Shown here: positions 46,083 through 55,174 of the stretch, in pieces
Numbering within the stretch: position 1 is the stretch's first letter
Layout: each line of letters starts with the position of its first letter
From: Owenweeksia hongkongensis DSM 17368
Lineage (GTDB): Bacteria; Bacteroidota; Bacteroidia; Flavobacteriales; Schleiferiaceae
Direction: 5' to 3'
Assembly: GCF_000236705.1 (NCBI RefSeq)
Contig: NC_016599.1
Span: forward strand, 682,001-746,000
DNA: 64,000 bases
The notes under the pieces: generated by a model
What the model was told of the DNA's origin: nothing
Database searches by the model: none
The model's input: only the letters and a program-made list of their open reading frames with translations
Program-made: the position numbers and the translations under genes

Positions 46083-46204
46083 TTCAAGCATTAACTTTTT
46101 GATTTTCATAAAATTAATGTTTGGTATCGCACTTTTTCCTTTCAAAAAAATAGAGGAATTTGAAACTTAAAGACATATTCCTGCTTTGTATTTTAGCCAA
46201 CAAT

Positions 46205-46726
46205 ATGGATTTTGAAAAGCTTTTAGAAGAGAGGTATTCCAAAGAAACAATTCACAGCATTGCAACTTTTTTGGTGGAACACCCTGAAAATCTGAACTCT
46301 TACCTTCAACTTATTGAAACTAGCGAAGCTGGAACATCACAGCGCGCGGCTTGGGCTCTAGGCCATGCAGGTGTAATGGATAAAACCCTCTTGATAGCCT
46401 ATTTACCAAATCTCATTCGACTGTTGGAAAAACCGCGACACGACTCTGTGGCCCGAAACATTTATCGAATACTCCAGTTCTTAGATATTCCAGAAAATTT
46501 TGAAGGTATTATTTATGACTTATGCATTCGTGATTTACTTGATCCAAAGCAACCAATTGCTGTAAAATGCTTTGGGATGACTACTGCTTTTAATATTTGC
46601 AAAAAGCATGTAGAACTTCAGCCTGAGCTGAAAATTGTAATTGAGGAAAACTTAGAGGATGCGTCTGCTGGTTATAAATCCAGAGCTAGGAAGATATTGC
46701 CAAAGCTAAAGTCAGCGGAGTTCTAG
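46205..46726 (+). CDS. HEAT-like repeat protein
   Basis: Starting at ATG 46205 (MDFEKLLEERYSKETIHSIA) the product has about 173 residues of paired amphipathic helices with HEAT-like spacing: GTSQRAAWALGHAGV, LLIAYLPNLIRLLEK, VARNIYRILQFLDIPE, PIAVKCFGMTTAFNICKK. No enzymatic motif. An upstream TTG at 46160 is possible but weaker. Possibly a protein-binding scaffold. It ends 4 bp inside the convergent barrel gene. Confidence 0.7.
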   Translation: MDFEKLLEERYSKETIHSIATFLVEHPENLNSYLQLIETSEAGTSQRAAWALGHAGVMDKTLLIAYLPNLIRLLEKPRHDSVARNIYRILQFLDIPENFEGIIYDLCIRDLLDPKQPIAVKCFGMTTAFNICKKHVELQPELKIVIEENLEDASAGYKSRARKILPKLKSAEF

Positions 46727-47466
46727 AAATAAGCTGGCATCGCATCCTTATTCTTTTTGGTAAAAGTATAGCTAATGCCTGCTCCCACATGGTAATGCCC
46801 TACGTTTAGCAAACCTCCTGTATATACCAGGGAGCCGCCATTTTCAAACTCTACAGTGGGCTCATAAATAAAGGTGGGCATTATGGAAGCGGCAATCATT
46901 ATTCCCCAATTGTCATCTGCTTTGTACTGCAAACTAGCATGAATATCAACTCCTAAAGTGCCGCCCTTTAGAGCATATTTATACCCAGCAGCATTAGTTT
47001 TGCTTTCGTAATTAAGGTAGCCTACAGATATTCCAGGGCGTAAATACATGAAGTCACCGAGTTTAATTCTGGCATTTAGCCTTGGTCCAAAAAAGCTCTG
47101 GTTCACTCCTTCCACCAAATCTCCATATAAATTGAGGGTATCTCCTTTAGGATCTACTACTAAAATATTTACGTCTTCTACCGTATGTGAAGTGGTTAAG
47201 CCTGCGAAAGTCAGACCTATTTCAAAATATTCTCCAAAGTGATATAAGGCCGAGAAGTCATATCTAATACCTTGGCTAATGGCTTTCAAGTGGTCATATT
47301 GCGTAGGAGATAATGAATCATCAGGCTGCTGAATGTTCCAGTATTTGCCAATTCTAGCTTCAAGTGTTACCACAGGCTTGTCATGCACTACCTTAAATAG
47401 CGACTTCTGCCCAAAGGAAGAGCCCGCAAATAAACATATCATAAATAACGTAAGGTGCTTACTCAA
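46723..47466 (-). CDS. Secreted outer-membrane-type beta-barrel protein
   Basis: 247 residues with a signal peptide ending in SSFGQ. Mature part contains repeated beta-strands (YFEIGLTFAGLTTSHTVE, FMYLRPGISVGYLNYES, LGVDIHASLQYKADDNWG, VGHYHVGAGISYTF) and a predicted basic C-terminus (KKNKDAMPAYF). Barrel class fits; no porin subfamily is assigned. A -7 element lies 18 bp before its ATG. Confidence 0.72.
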   Translation of the reverse strand: MSKHLTLFMICLFAGSSFGQKSLFKVVHDKPVVTLEARIGKYWNIQQPDDSLSPTQYDHLKAISQGIRYDFSALYHFGEYFEIGLTFAGLTTSHTVEDVNILVVDPKGDTLNLYGDLVEGVNQSFFGPRLNARIKLGDFMYLRPGISVGYLNYESKTNAAGYKYALKGGTLGVDIHASLQYKADDNWGIMIAASIMPTFIYEPTVEFENGGSLVYTGGLLNVGHYHVGAGISYTFTKKNKDAMPAYF

Positions 47467-47483
47467 GACACTTTGTGTTTTGC

Positions 47484-47491
47484 CAAATATA
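47484..47491 (-). promoter_or_regulatory. Bacteroidota -7 element (TATATTTG, minus strand)
   Basis: On the minus strand the bases read TATATTTG, matching TAnnTTTG, 17 bp before the ATG at 47466. No TTG at the 19-bp spacing. Confidence 0.45.
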
Positions 47492-47573
47492 ACGGCTTAG
47501 ATTTTTGAATATTAGAGCATTGACAATCAACTATCAACAATGTTATCAAGGTTTGCTGCGGCATCCGGTGCAA

Positions 47574-48068
47574 TTAAAACCCCATATAAATGAAATATAG
47601 AATTACGCCTAAGTAGATTAACCAAAAGGGCCGAACCTCATTTGGATCTGATCCAAAAAGTGCTTTGGTAAGCTTGAACAAGAAATTGCGGTTCTTTTCC
47701 ACCCAGCTATAAGCCTTGTCACTCAAGGATTGAAGCCATTTTTTATTTTCATACCAAGCATCTAGAAAACCCCATTTGCTACCATAGGTAAAGGTGCGAT
47801 AGGCTGATCGGGGTCCGCTATATACACGCCCATCTGGTTCTATAAGTCTGCTGGCCTGTCTGAAGTGTACTTCGTCAATATCTTCAAATCTTTCAGAAGC
47901 CGTTTGATATGGCTCATAAATTACTTTGGTGCCAGTAAATTTAGACCAGCGTGTGGTCCAGTATTTACAAAAACCACACTCCCCATCCCAAACCATTATA
48001 GGTTTTGAATGAGGAGCGTATTTTGTTTTATCAATTTTTTGGAACAATAGTCTTTTGCTTTGGCGCAA
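47574..48068 (-). CDS. DCC-family thiol-disulfide oxidoreductase (DUF393)
   Basis: TTG start; 164 residues. The family mark is VWDGECGFCKYWTTRW, where the Cys-x-x-Cys and preceding Asp-Gly-Glu are conserved, followed by RLIEPDGRVYSGPRSAYRTF. A C-terminal helix (PFWLIYLGVILYFIYMGF) may anchor it to the membrane. The reaction is unproven though thiol exchange is plausible. It starts 2 bp after the end of the NAD(P)-binding gene, so the two are an operon. Confidence 0.88.
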   Translation of the reverse strand: MRQSKRLLFQKIDKTKYAPHSKPIMVWDGECGFCKYWTTRWSKFTGTKVIYEPYQTASERFEDIDEVHFRQASRLIEPDGRVYSGPRSAYRTFTYGSKWGFLDAWYENKKWLQSLSDKAYSWVEKNRNFLFKLTKALFGSDPNEVRPFWLIYLGVILYFIYMGF

Positions 48069-48070
48069 AT

Positions 48071-48715
48071 CTAAATGTTTCCGATAGCATCTGGAATAGG
48101 AGTTTTACCATTTATCAATTCAATCACCTTTTGATGGGTGTTTGGCTTGTCCAATATTTCTACCAGAGCCGTGGCCACATCTGTTCTACTAATAGAGCTA
48201 TCTGAATAGTCTTTAAGTTTTTCAGCGGCTTGTACACTTCCTGTCCCACTATCATTTTTAAGCATCCCCGGTCTTACAATGGTATAATCCAAGCCACTTT
48301 GTACCAGATGCTGGTCAGCCGAAGATTTGGCTAATAGATATGGACGTAATTCCTCAGGCCCACTTTCAGGATTATCCGTCCCTATAGAGCTTACAATTAG
48401 ATAGCGTCTTACATTATGTTTTACCGCTTCATCAATAGTTTTTTTGGCCCCTCTATTATCTATAGCCTCAGTTTTATCCACACCAGTACCAGCTCCACTT
48501 CCGGCTGCAAAAATTACAGCATCTAGCTTTTCACCAAAAGCAGGGCTTAGATCTCCTTCCAAATCTGCCACCACGGCCTTCACATTTTTTCCTTCCACAT
48601 TAGATCGCTGTTCCTCCTTTCGTACCATTGCTAAAACCTGATGGTTGTGGTCAGCTAGTTTCTTTACTACTTTATTGCCTATTTGGCCATTTGCTCCTAC
48701 TACTAATACTTTCAT
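48071..48715 (-). CDS. NAD(P)-binding Rossmann oxidoreductase (atypical SDR, YwnB-like)
   Basis: 214 residues: nucleotide motif VLVVGANGQIGNKV at the N-terminus, then AVIFAAGSGAGTGVDKTEAIDN and RYLIVSSIGTDN, LDYTIVRPGML. This is the atypical SDR group with NmrA-like and biliverdin reductase-like members. It presumably uses NADPH; the substrate is unknown. Operon with the DCC protein. Confidence 0.85.
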   Translation of the reverse strand: MKVLVVGANGQIGNKVVKKLADHNHQVLAMVRKEEQRSNVEGKNVKAVVADLEGDLSPAFGEKLDAVIFAAGSGAGTGVDKTEAIDNRGAKKTIDEAVKHNVRRYLIVSSIGTDNPESGPEELRPYLLAKSSADQHLVQSGLDYTIVRPGMLKNDSGTGSVQAAEKLKDYSDSSISRTDVATALVEILDKPNTHQKVIELINGKTPIPDAIGNI

Positions 48716-48761
48716 TTTTTCTATTTAGTGTTAAACTTACTTCTCTGTTTTGTACTACGGA

Positions 48762-48992
48762 CTATTGCATAGTATCCATTATCGGATCTTCATCTGAATC
48801 CATTTCTGACTTACTATTGATATTATCCTTTAACTCCTCATCTATAGGAATGTTTGGCTCATCAACCTCCGTTTCGTCTGCCGGAGCTTCTAGTTTGTCC
48901 TCATTAGCTTTTACTTCTTCTGTACCTTGCATGCATGAAGCTAATCCAAAGCATACTAATGTTGCCATTAAGACCATTTTTATCGTTTTCAT
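48762..48992 (-). CDS. Small acidic lipoprotein
   Basis: 76 residues: lipobox LVCFGLASCMQG, then a mature tail that is almost entirely Asp, Glu, Lys and Pro (about 30% acidic). It lacks a folded domain and is probably unstructured on the cell envelope. No homologue recognised. Confidence 0.65.
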   Translation of the reverse strand: MKTIKMVLMATLVCFGLASCMQGTEEVKANEDKLEAPADETEVDEPNIPIDEELKDNINSKSEMDSDEDPIMDTMQ

Positions 48993-49071
48993 AATGCTAA
49001 TGTTTAATATTTAAGCTGTTAACATTCGTTATGACAAAATGTTCTTTGATGAGGGAGTTGTATAAAAAAGT

Positions 49072-49104
49072 AAACGCGATTTCGGAAAATCCAAAATCGC
49101 GTTT
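49072..49104 (-). terminator. Terminator after the 49-residue gene
   Basis: Perfect 11-bp stem AAACGCGATTT / AAATCGCGTTT with an 11-nt loop; the minus strand reads TTTTTT after it. It lies 28 bp beyond the stop of the small gene at 49132. Confidence 0.85.
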
Positions 49105-49131
49105 TACAAGCGTTCGAGTGAGAAAGATTAT

Positions 49132-49281
49132 TTAACCAACCTTTAAGTATTTATGAATATCCTTTTCAGGATCTTCATCACGTAGCATTTTTCCTCGACT
49201 AATTTCCAGAGTCTTAGCTTCATTTTGAAGAAAATCGCGTACAATGTTGGTAACGTTAATTAATGAGTTAGAGTTTTTCAT
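49132..49281 (-). CDS. Small protein of 49 residues, tandem member 2
   Basis: ATG at 49281, TAA at 49132. The product runs MKNSNSLINVTNIVRDFLQN, then EAKTLEISRGKMLRDEDPEK and DIHKYLKVG. It is soluble, helical and charged, without signal peptide. A good terminator follows directly, supporting a real transcript. It shares V-x-x-x-VR-(F/Y)-LQ spacing with the neighbouring 49-residue gene, and both have exactly the same length. No family recognised. Confidence 0.6.
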   Translation of the reverse strand: MKNSNSLINVTNIVRDFLQNEAKTLEISRGKMLRDEDPEKDIHKYLKVG

Positions 49282-49337
49282 GACCAGTTTTGAGTTTTTG
49301 AGTGAGTAATTAATTGTAGAGAATTACAAATGGATTG

Positions 49338-49487
49338 TTATAACCCTCCAAGGTTTTTTACCTGCTGAGTAATCCGTTGATAATTTTCTACTATCTCTTT
49401 ACTATTTGGCATTGCACCTCCCGTATTTTCTTGAAGGTATTGCCGAACAGAAAGAGCCACTTTAATGGCTTTTGATACGTCATTCAT
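49338..49487 (-). CDS. Small protein of 49 residues, tandem member 1
   Basis: ATG at 49487, TAA at 49338, 56 bp upstream of a second gene of equal length. It reads MNDVSKAIKVALSVRQYLQE, then NTGGAMPNSKEIVENYQRIT and QQVKNLGGL. Soluble and helical. A near-consensus promoter (TTG, 18 bp, CATTTTTG) lies just upstream. Position between promoter and terminator makes translation plausible although the gene is below most callers' length cutoffs. Confidence 0.55.
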   Translation of the reverse strand: MNDVSKAIKVALSVRQYLQENTGGAMPNSKEIVENYQRITQQVKNLGGL

Positions 49488-49515
49488 ATTAATGTTTCAT
49501 GGTTTAGAGTGATGA

Positions 49516-49544
49516 CAAAAATGAAAAATTTATTTACAACTCAA
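49516..49544 (-). promoter_or_regulatory. Promoter of the 49-residue gene pair
   Basis: Minus strand: TTG (49542-49544), 18-bp spacer, CATTTTTG (49516-49523), one base from TAnnTTTG. The rest of the 354-bp gap 49488-49841 holds only this and the terminator at 49780; nothing else was recognised. Confidence 0.4.
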
Positions 49545-49779
49545 CAGTATCTACGAGGCTAAATACCTTATTGGATGGACGTTGACTAATAAAAAATCAG
49601 CAAACCATGTGGGCTTGGATAGCTATAAAATGAAACTGCTTGCCTTAAAGCACCAGATGATTAAAAAGGCTCTTTCAGGATGTTAGCCTCTTTAAATGGA
49701 GAAAAAGTTATAATGAATTGGAGGTATGGAATACTGGTGTTTTTTCTACAGAAAAAAAATGACTTTTTTTCAAAAAAAA

Positions 49780-49807
49780 TGGAGGTCTCTTCTGAAAAGA
49801 GCCTCCA
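49780..49807 (-). terminator. Terminator of HMG-CoA lyase gene
   Basis: Stem TGGAGG..CTCTT / AAGAG..CCTCCA with a single bulged base and 5-nt loop. On the minus strand a run of eight T follows. Confidence 0.85.
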
Positions 49808-49841
49808 TTCAACAATTCAAACGTTATTTCTAGGTTTTCGC

Positions 49842-50708
49842 TTACATCGGAAATGTCTGAAGCGCCTTGTTATAAGCACTTTCAAAAGCTAGCATATTTA
49901 CGTTTCCGGCTACTTTCTTCTCTTGTGCAAAAGACAGAAGTTTTTCCATCGGCATATTTCCTACCAAATCGTCAGCGGCCATTGGGCAGCCCCCAAAACC
50001 TTTTATAGCGCCATCAAATCTGCGGCAGCCATTATCGTAAGCTGATTTTACCTTTTCATGCCAGGATTCAGGTGTGGTATGCAAATGAGCCCCAAACTCC
50101 ACCTCTGGTAATGCTGGAATAAGATTGGAAAACAGATAGCTAATACTCTCAGGATTTGATGTTCCAATAGTATCGGAAAGAGATAAAATGCGAACGCCCA
50201 TTTCAGCTAGTCTACGGCTCCACTTCTCTACTATTTCTACATTCCAGGGTTCATCGTAAGGATTTCCAAATCCCATGGAAATGTAAACCACCAACTCTTT
50301 ATTTTGCTTGGCGCAAATATTAATCAGCTCACCAACCAAAGCTTCAGATTCAGCTATCGACTTATTGGTATTACGCTTTTGGAAAACTTCTGAAATAGAA
50401 AAAGGGTAACCTAAATAAGTGATTTCATCAAATTGGACAGCCTCTTCTGCCCCACGCTGATTTGCCACAATAGCTAAAAGCTTAGAAGTAGTTTTATCCA
50501 GCTCCAAGCCGTTTAAAACGTCAACAGTATCCTTGAGCTGAGGAATGGCTTTGGGCGAAACAAAACTTCCAAAATCTATAGTGTCAAACCCTACACGAAG
50601 TATAGAATTGATGTAATCAATTTTTTGAGAAGTAGGAATAAACTCGTGGATGCCCTGCATAGCATCGCGGGGACATTCCACAAGTTTTAATGTTTTATCA
50701 GAATTCAC
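49842..50708 (-). CDS. Hydroxymethylglutaryl-CoA lyase (DRE-TIM family)
   Basis: 288 residues, a TIM-barrel of the HMGL-like family. The substrate loop is KLVECPRDAMQGIHEFIP, metal site HLHTTPE replaces the usual HxHDT, and the late loop is GAIKGFGGCPMA with a conserved Cys. Cleaves HMG-CoA to acetyl-CoA and acetoacetate in leucine or ketone-body catabolism; no leucine-pathway gene is beside it. It has its own terminator. Confidence 0.87.
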   Translation of the reverse strand: MNSDKTLKLVECPRDAMQGIHEFIPTSQKIDYINSILRVGFDTIDFGSFVSPKAIPQLKDTVDVLNGLELDKTTSKLLAIVANQRGAEEAVQFDEITYLGYPFSISEVFQKRNTNKSIAESEALVGELINICAKQNKELVVYISMGFGNPYDEPWNVEIVEKWSRRLAEMGVRILSLSDTIGTSNPESISYLFSNLIPALPEVEFGAHLHTTPESWHEKVKSAYDNGCRRFDGAIKGFGGCPMAADDLVGNMPMEKLLSFAQEKKVAGNVNMLAFESAYNKALQTFPM

Positions 50709-50752
50709 TGGTTTCTATTTTTTGCCTTTAAACAGAATTGCTTTCGCCTAAA

Positions 50753-52219
50753 CTAGTTTTTAGCTGGAATACGTTTCAAAGCTTCTTGTAAATATCCCCA
50801 GAACTTTTGAACTGAAGAAATACAAACTCTCTCATCAGGTGAATGTGCACCTCTAATGGTTGGCCCAAAGGAAATCATCTCTAAATTAGGATAATGCTGA
50901 CCTAAAAGTCCACACTCCAAACCTGCATGACAAGCCAAAACGTCCGGTTGTTCGCCAAAAAGCTCAGCGTACAAATCCTTCATCATACCAAGCATCCTTG
51001 CGTTTGGGTCAAGTTTCCAACCTGGGTAAGAACCGCTGTGTTCCACATTTGCTCCAATCAACTTAAATGGTGCAGCTACAGCAAAAGCTAAATCCCACTT
51101 GGCAGACTCACGGTCGCTGCGAGTAAGACATTTCACTTCCATTTTACCATCTTGTAACAACACGCGAGCTAGGTTATTTGATGTCTCCACTAAGTCTTCC
51201 ACATCAGGGCTCATGCGTCTTATTCCATCCTGGCAAGCCTGTATAGCGTATAAAAATTTCTTCTGGTCAGCCTCGTTCATAAAGTTTCCGGAGCGGACTT
51301 CAGAAGAAGCGTATTCAATCTTCGCTTTAGGATCGGTGGTGGCAAATTCCTTGGTAAGGTCAACAATGAGGTTGTCCCAAAAGTGCTGCACTGATTCTAC
51401 TTTTTCATGCTTTACAGCAACTATAGCGCTTGCCTCGCGAGGAATAGCATTGCGCAAACCACCGCCATCAAAACTCTGGATGCGTAAACCAAATGCTTCG
51501 TGAGTTCCTAAAAGCATACGATTCAAAATCTTATTGGCGTTACCCAATCCTTTGATAATGTCCATACCACTGTGGCCACCGCTCAATCCACTCACACTTA
51601 CCTTATAAGCTGCGTAGTCTCCAGTAAGCGGCTCTTCAGTGTAAGTCCAATCTATGTTACTATCTACACCACCGGCACAACCAATGCTGAGCTCATCATC
51701 TTCCTCAGTATCTAAGTTTAAAAGGATTTCTCCTTTCAGCCAGTTGTGCTTTAAGTGCATGGCACCGGTCATTCCAGCTTCCTCATCTACTGTAAAAAGA
51801 GCTTCAATAGCTGGGTGAGCAATATCTGTAGATGAAAGCACCGCCATGATAGCCGCTACTCCCATTCCATTATCCGCACCAAGCGTGGTGCCCTTTGCTT
51901 TTACCCAGTCTCCATCTATGTAGGATTGAATTCCCTGCGTGTCAAAATCAAAATCGGTATCCGCATTTTTTTGGTGAACCATGTCCACATGCGCCTGCAT
52001 TATAATAGGCTTGCGATTTTCCATTCCCGCAGTAGCGGCCTTTTTTATTACCAAGTTTCCTATATCATCCTTCTCAAAAGGTAAATCAAGGCTGCGGGCA
52101 AATCCTTCCATAAAGGCAATTACACGCTCCTCTTTTTTAGATGCTCTTGGTACAGCATTCAAATCTTCAAAATGATTCCAAACAGACTTTGGTTCCAACT
52201 GTCTTACTTCGGTACTCAT
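50753..52219 (-). CDS. pepD: Beta-alanyl/aminoacyl-histidine dipeptidase (PepD, M20 family)
   Basis: 488 residues, the normal PepD length. Metal-binding and catalytic segments are MQAHVDMVHQ, LGADNGMGVA, TVDEEAGMTGAMHLK and GAHSPDE. Hydrolyses Xaa-His dipeptides such as carnosine. A palindrome AGTCACA-G-TGTGACT lies 15 bp before its ATG and may bind a regulator. Confidence 0.92.
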   Translation of the reverse strand: MSTEVRQLEPKSVWNHFEDLNAVPRASKKEERVIAFMEGFARSLDLPFEKDDIGNLVIKKAATAGMENRKPIIMQAHVDMVHQKNADTDFDFDTQGIQSYIDGDWVKAKGTTLGADNGMGVAAIMAVLSSTDIAHPAIEALFTVDEEAGMTGAMHLKHNWLKGEILLNLDTEEDDELSIGCAGGVDSNIDWTYTEEPLTGDYAAYKVSVSGLSGGHSGMDIIKGLGNANKILNRMLLGTHEAFGLRIQSFDGGGLRNAIPREASAIVAVKHEKVESVQHFWDNLIVDLTKEFATTDPKAKIEYASSEVRSGNFMNEADQKKFLYAIQACQDGIRRMSPDVEDLVETSNNLARVLLQDGKMEVKCLTRSDRESAKWDLAFAVAAPFKLIGANVEHSGSYPGWKLDPNARMLGMMKDLYAELFGEQPDVLACHAGLECGLLGQHYPNLEMISFGPTIRGAHSPDERVCISSVQKFWGYLQEALKRIPAKN

Positions 52220-52233
52220 ACTCCTAATTTATC

Positions 52234-52248
52234 AGTCACAGTGTGACT
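52234..52248. promoter_or_regulatory. Perfect dyad (AGTCACA/TGTGACT) before pepD
   Basis: A 15-bp palindrome AGTCACAGTGTGACT sits between the prohibitin stop (52256) and the pepD ATG (52219). The arms are too near for a good hairpin, so an operator is more likely than a terminator. Confidence 0.35.
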
Positions 52249-52255
52249 ATTCGTT

Positions 52256-53071
52256 TTACTTATTTCCTAAAATGATTGGCATTCCATCTTTACCACTTCC
52301 AATAATCACCGTTTTACTATTTGGTGATTCGGCCAATTTCAATGTGGCTTCAATTCCTTTTTCTTTCAAAATATTTTCTGAAAGTGAGGAGTTAATAATA
52401 CGGTTTGCCGTAGCCTTACCTTCAGCTTCAATCTCTTGACGCTGTGCTTCTTTTTTCGCTTGTTGCAGCTTAAACTCATACTCCAATGAAGCCTGCTCTT
52501 GCTCAAGCTTACGCTCAATGGCTGCTTTAAGATTTTGCGGAAGCTCCACTTCTCTAATCAAAACTGCGTCAAGCAGAAGGTTTTTTTCTTTCATCCCAAC
52601 CTCTGTACGCTGAAAAATCTCATCTTGAATAGATTCTCTTTTTGATGAATACAGCTCTTCCGGCAAATATTTACCAATAACCTCACGTGTGGCCGAGCGT
52701 ATTTCGGGAACAATAATTTGCTCATGATAATCCGGGCCAATCTCATTGTGAAGATATCCTACCTTACTTTCTAATGGCTTATAGCGATAGGAAAGTTCAG
52801 CAATAATGGTCAATCCATTTTTACTCAAAACCTGCATCTTGCTTACCGATTCCTTGATTCTCACATCATAAATGAAAACCTTATCCCAAGGCCACTTTAC
52901 GTGAAATCCCTGACCATAAATATTTTCTTTATCCAAACCTCCCTGAAACTTACGGAACATGATTCCTTTCTCCCCTGTGTTTACCGTATAGGTAAAGGAA
53001 TTCCAAGCCAAGACCACCACCACAAAGGCGATAAATCCGGCTACAATTAATGCTGTCTTCTTTTGATTCAT
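52256..53071 (-). CDS. Prohibitin/SPFH-family membrane protein
   Basis: 271 residues. One N-terminal transmembrane helix (ALIVAGFIAFVVVVLAWNSF), then an SPFH domain (NTGEKGIMFRKFQGGLDKENIYGQG) and a long coiled coil rich in Glu and Gln (LKAAIERKLEQEQASLEYEFKLQQAKKEAQRQE). Such proteins form membrane ring scaffolds that modulate FtsH proteases. It follows the VWA gene by 15 bp and probably precedes pepD on the same transcript. Confidence 0.9.
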   Translation of the reverse strand: MNQKKTALIVAGFIAFVVVVLAWNSFTYTVNTGEKGIMFRKFQGGLDKENIYGQGFHVKWPWDKVFIYDVRIKESVSKMQVLSKNGLTIIAELSYRYKPLESKVGYLHNEIGPDYHEQIIVPEIRSATREVIGKYLPEELYSSKRESIQDEIFQRTEVGMKEKNLLLDAVLIREVELPQNLKAAIERKLEQEQASLEYEFKLQQAKKEAQRQEIEAEGKATANRIINSSLSENILKEKGIEATLKLAESPNSKTVIIGSGKDGMPIILGNK

Positions 53072-53086
53072 AATTTTATTCTTGTT

Positions 53087-55132
53087 TTAATAATTGCCAA
53101 AATATTTTCTCAAAGCCCATTCGATAGTCAGAAATAGGACAAATAATGCAAATAGCCATTTTTCGTTTATCAAGCTGTCGGTAGAGGTTTCTTCATAAGT
53201 GTACGTGGTAGCCTTGGTATTGGCAATCAAGTTTTCTGTTAAAGCTTCCATTTGTGAAGCATTGTAAAACTTCCCTCCACTTTCGGTGGAAATCTTGCGT
53301 AAAACGTGATGACGCGCTACACCATCCGCTTGTTCCAAATAGCTTTTTTCAACCAGTACACTGCCTTGGCGGCTAAATGTTTCATCGCCCAAAGTTACCG
53401 TGCTTTTATAGTTATACAAGCCTTCCGGCAAACGGCCAGCATTTAGGCTGTAGGTATTTTGGTCTTTGGCAAAGCTAAACTCGTACTCCGAGGCATTCTC
53501 AGCGGTAAAAGTTATTTTTAAATCCGGCTCATTGGTAAGCTCCAGCGAGCGATTGTAAAGACGCGCTTCTGCTCTAAGTTGCTCCCCCTGCTCCACTCTA
53601 TCCGGCATGTCCACTACAAACCTTTGCCTGCGGGCATCGGTTGTTAGGTATTGTACCGTTTTAGAAATCAGTCGGTCAAAAGCCTCGTGGTTTTCAGTTT
53701 CCTTAAAATCATAAATACGCCAGCGCCAGATTCCTGTTCCCAGAATAACTGCTTGTCGCTGATTTTCTTCCTGAGTAAAAAACCATAGCGGTGAGTTTGT
53801 GGCCACTCTACCTATCTTTTTGGTAAACAAACTATAAATAGGCTTTTTGGAAAAAATTTCACCAAAAGGAGAATTTAAAGGCGGCATTTCATCCAGCTGC
53901 AGCTGATATTGGTCGTCAGTATTAAAAAGATTGAAACCAGAACCCGCCACAGGATAAACTTCTTCAAAAGAGCCACTCTCGGTACGTAAACCGGTAAGCT
54001 TTGCAAATGCATCAGCAGAAGTATTGGAACCATAAATTATCCAAACTGGCTTTTTACTTTCACTGAATTTGTCCAAAATCACAGAAGAAGGATCGTGCAA
54101 AATGTACAAATCGGCATCACCTATATTGCCATCCCAATCTTTCTGAATCATCGTTTTCACCTCATAACGCTCCAAAGTTTTAAGTGATTGGTTGAGCGCC
54201 CCAATGTCAGGATGAGGGCCGTAGCCAATGATGCTGATTTTCTTTTTATTGTCCAGCACTTCTACTGAAAATACAGCGGTGTTATTGGTAATATTCACTT
54301 CCCCGGAAACGGGACCAACACTTACCGTGTAGCGCTGCACACCAGCCTTTTCAGCTTTTATGAAAAAGTTTACCCGCTCAAAATAATCCTGTGAACCAAT
54401 ACTTAGTTTCTTGGAAAAAACTGTACTTCCATTGGCGGACTTTACGGTAAGTTCATAAGGTAAGCCTTCCAATTGGCGAGCTCGCAAATAAAGCTCTACC
54501 GGCATTTTATTATTTAGGTAACTCACCTTATTGCTGATCACCCTTTCTATAAAAAGATCCTTTTGCAGAGTGGTGTCACCATAACCAACCGTGTAAATTG
54601 GGTAAGCCAATCCGCTGGCTACATACGATGGATTTCCACCACGGTTTCCTATCCCATCCGAATGAAGCACCACCGCACCTACATTCTGGTTATAATATTT
54701 TTCAGAAGCCTCCTGAAGCGCTTCGTATAAATCTGTGCTCAGCCCATTAAATGAATCGCTGGGCTCGGTGAGCTTATCGCTAAAGTCGAAATACTGAATG
54801 TCGTATTTGCTGCTAAGCGAAGAAGGAATCTTAAAGTTGTTGAGATTTTCAATCACCGCTGCGCTATCATTTGCGCTAAGCATAGATGAAGAGTGGTCTT
54901 CGAGCCAAACTAAAATTGGCTTTTCCTCTCTTGTTTTGGTAGACTTTAAAAGAGGAGAAAGAAGGAGAAAGCCCAAAAAGAAAAGCGTAAGAAACCTAAA
55001 CACAGAAAGGATTTTACGCTGATTGGGTGTAAACATCTTACCTCGAAAATAGAGCAACCAAGTTGCCAATGCTGCCACCCCGGCAATAGGGATAAGCCAC
55101 AAAAGAGAATTTTCAAGGATTATTTCTGTCAT
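53087..55132 (-). CDS. VWA-like membrane protein
   Basis: 681 residues. Two N-terminal membrane helices and one near the C-terminus (WLFALFVLFLTIEWALRKYF). A VWA-like core follows the first helices (PILVWLEDHSSSMLSANDSAA, then VGAVVLHSDGIGNRGGNPSY), with the Ser-x-Ser MIDAS form altered to SSSML. The extracytoplasmic part contains beta-sandwich segments. Members of this class are unassigned; the repeat element upstream and prohibitin downstream are the only context. Confidence 0.8.
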   Translation of the reverse strand: MTEIILENSLLWLIPIAGVAALATWLLYFRGKMFTPNQRKILSVFRFLTLFFLGFLLLSPLLKSTKTREEKPILVWLEDHSSSMLSANDSAAVIENLNNFKIPSSLSSKYDIQYFDFSDKLTEPSDSFNGLSTDLYEALQEASEKYYNQNVGAVVLHSDGIGNRGGNPSYVASGLAYPIYTVGYGDTTLQKDLFIERVISNKVSYLNNKMPVELYLRARQLEGLPYELTVKSANGSTVFSKKLSIGSQDYFERVNFFIKAEKAGVQRYTVSVGPVSGEVNITNNTAVFSVEVLDNKKKISIIGYGPHPDIGALNQSLKTLERYEVKTMIQKDWDGNIGDADLYILHDPSSVILDKFSESKKPVWIIYGSNTSADAFAKLTGLRTESGSFEEVYPVAGSGFNLFNTDDQYQLQLDEMPPLNSPFGEIFSKKPIYSLFTKKIGRVATNSPLWFFTQEENQRQAVILGTGIWRWRIYDFKETENHEAFDRLISKTVQYLTTDARRQRFVVDMPDRVEQGEQLRAEARLYNRSLELTNEPDLKITFTAENASEYEFSFAKDQNTYSLNAGRLPEGLYNYKSTVTLGDETFSRQGSVLVEKSYLEQADGVARHHVLRKISTESGGKFYNASQMEALTENLIANTKATTYTYEETSTDSLINEKWLFALFVLFLTIEWALRKYFGNY

Positions 55133-55174
55133 ATAGTTTTCGTAAAAGCAGATGATTCCACTTCATATCTTTTG

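Noticed and set aside
51099-51503. Plus-strand frame of 134 codons
   Set aside because: Antisense to the pepD coding region, which has full M20 motifs; no separate signals.
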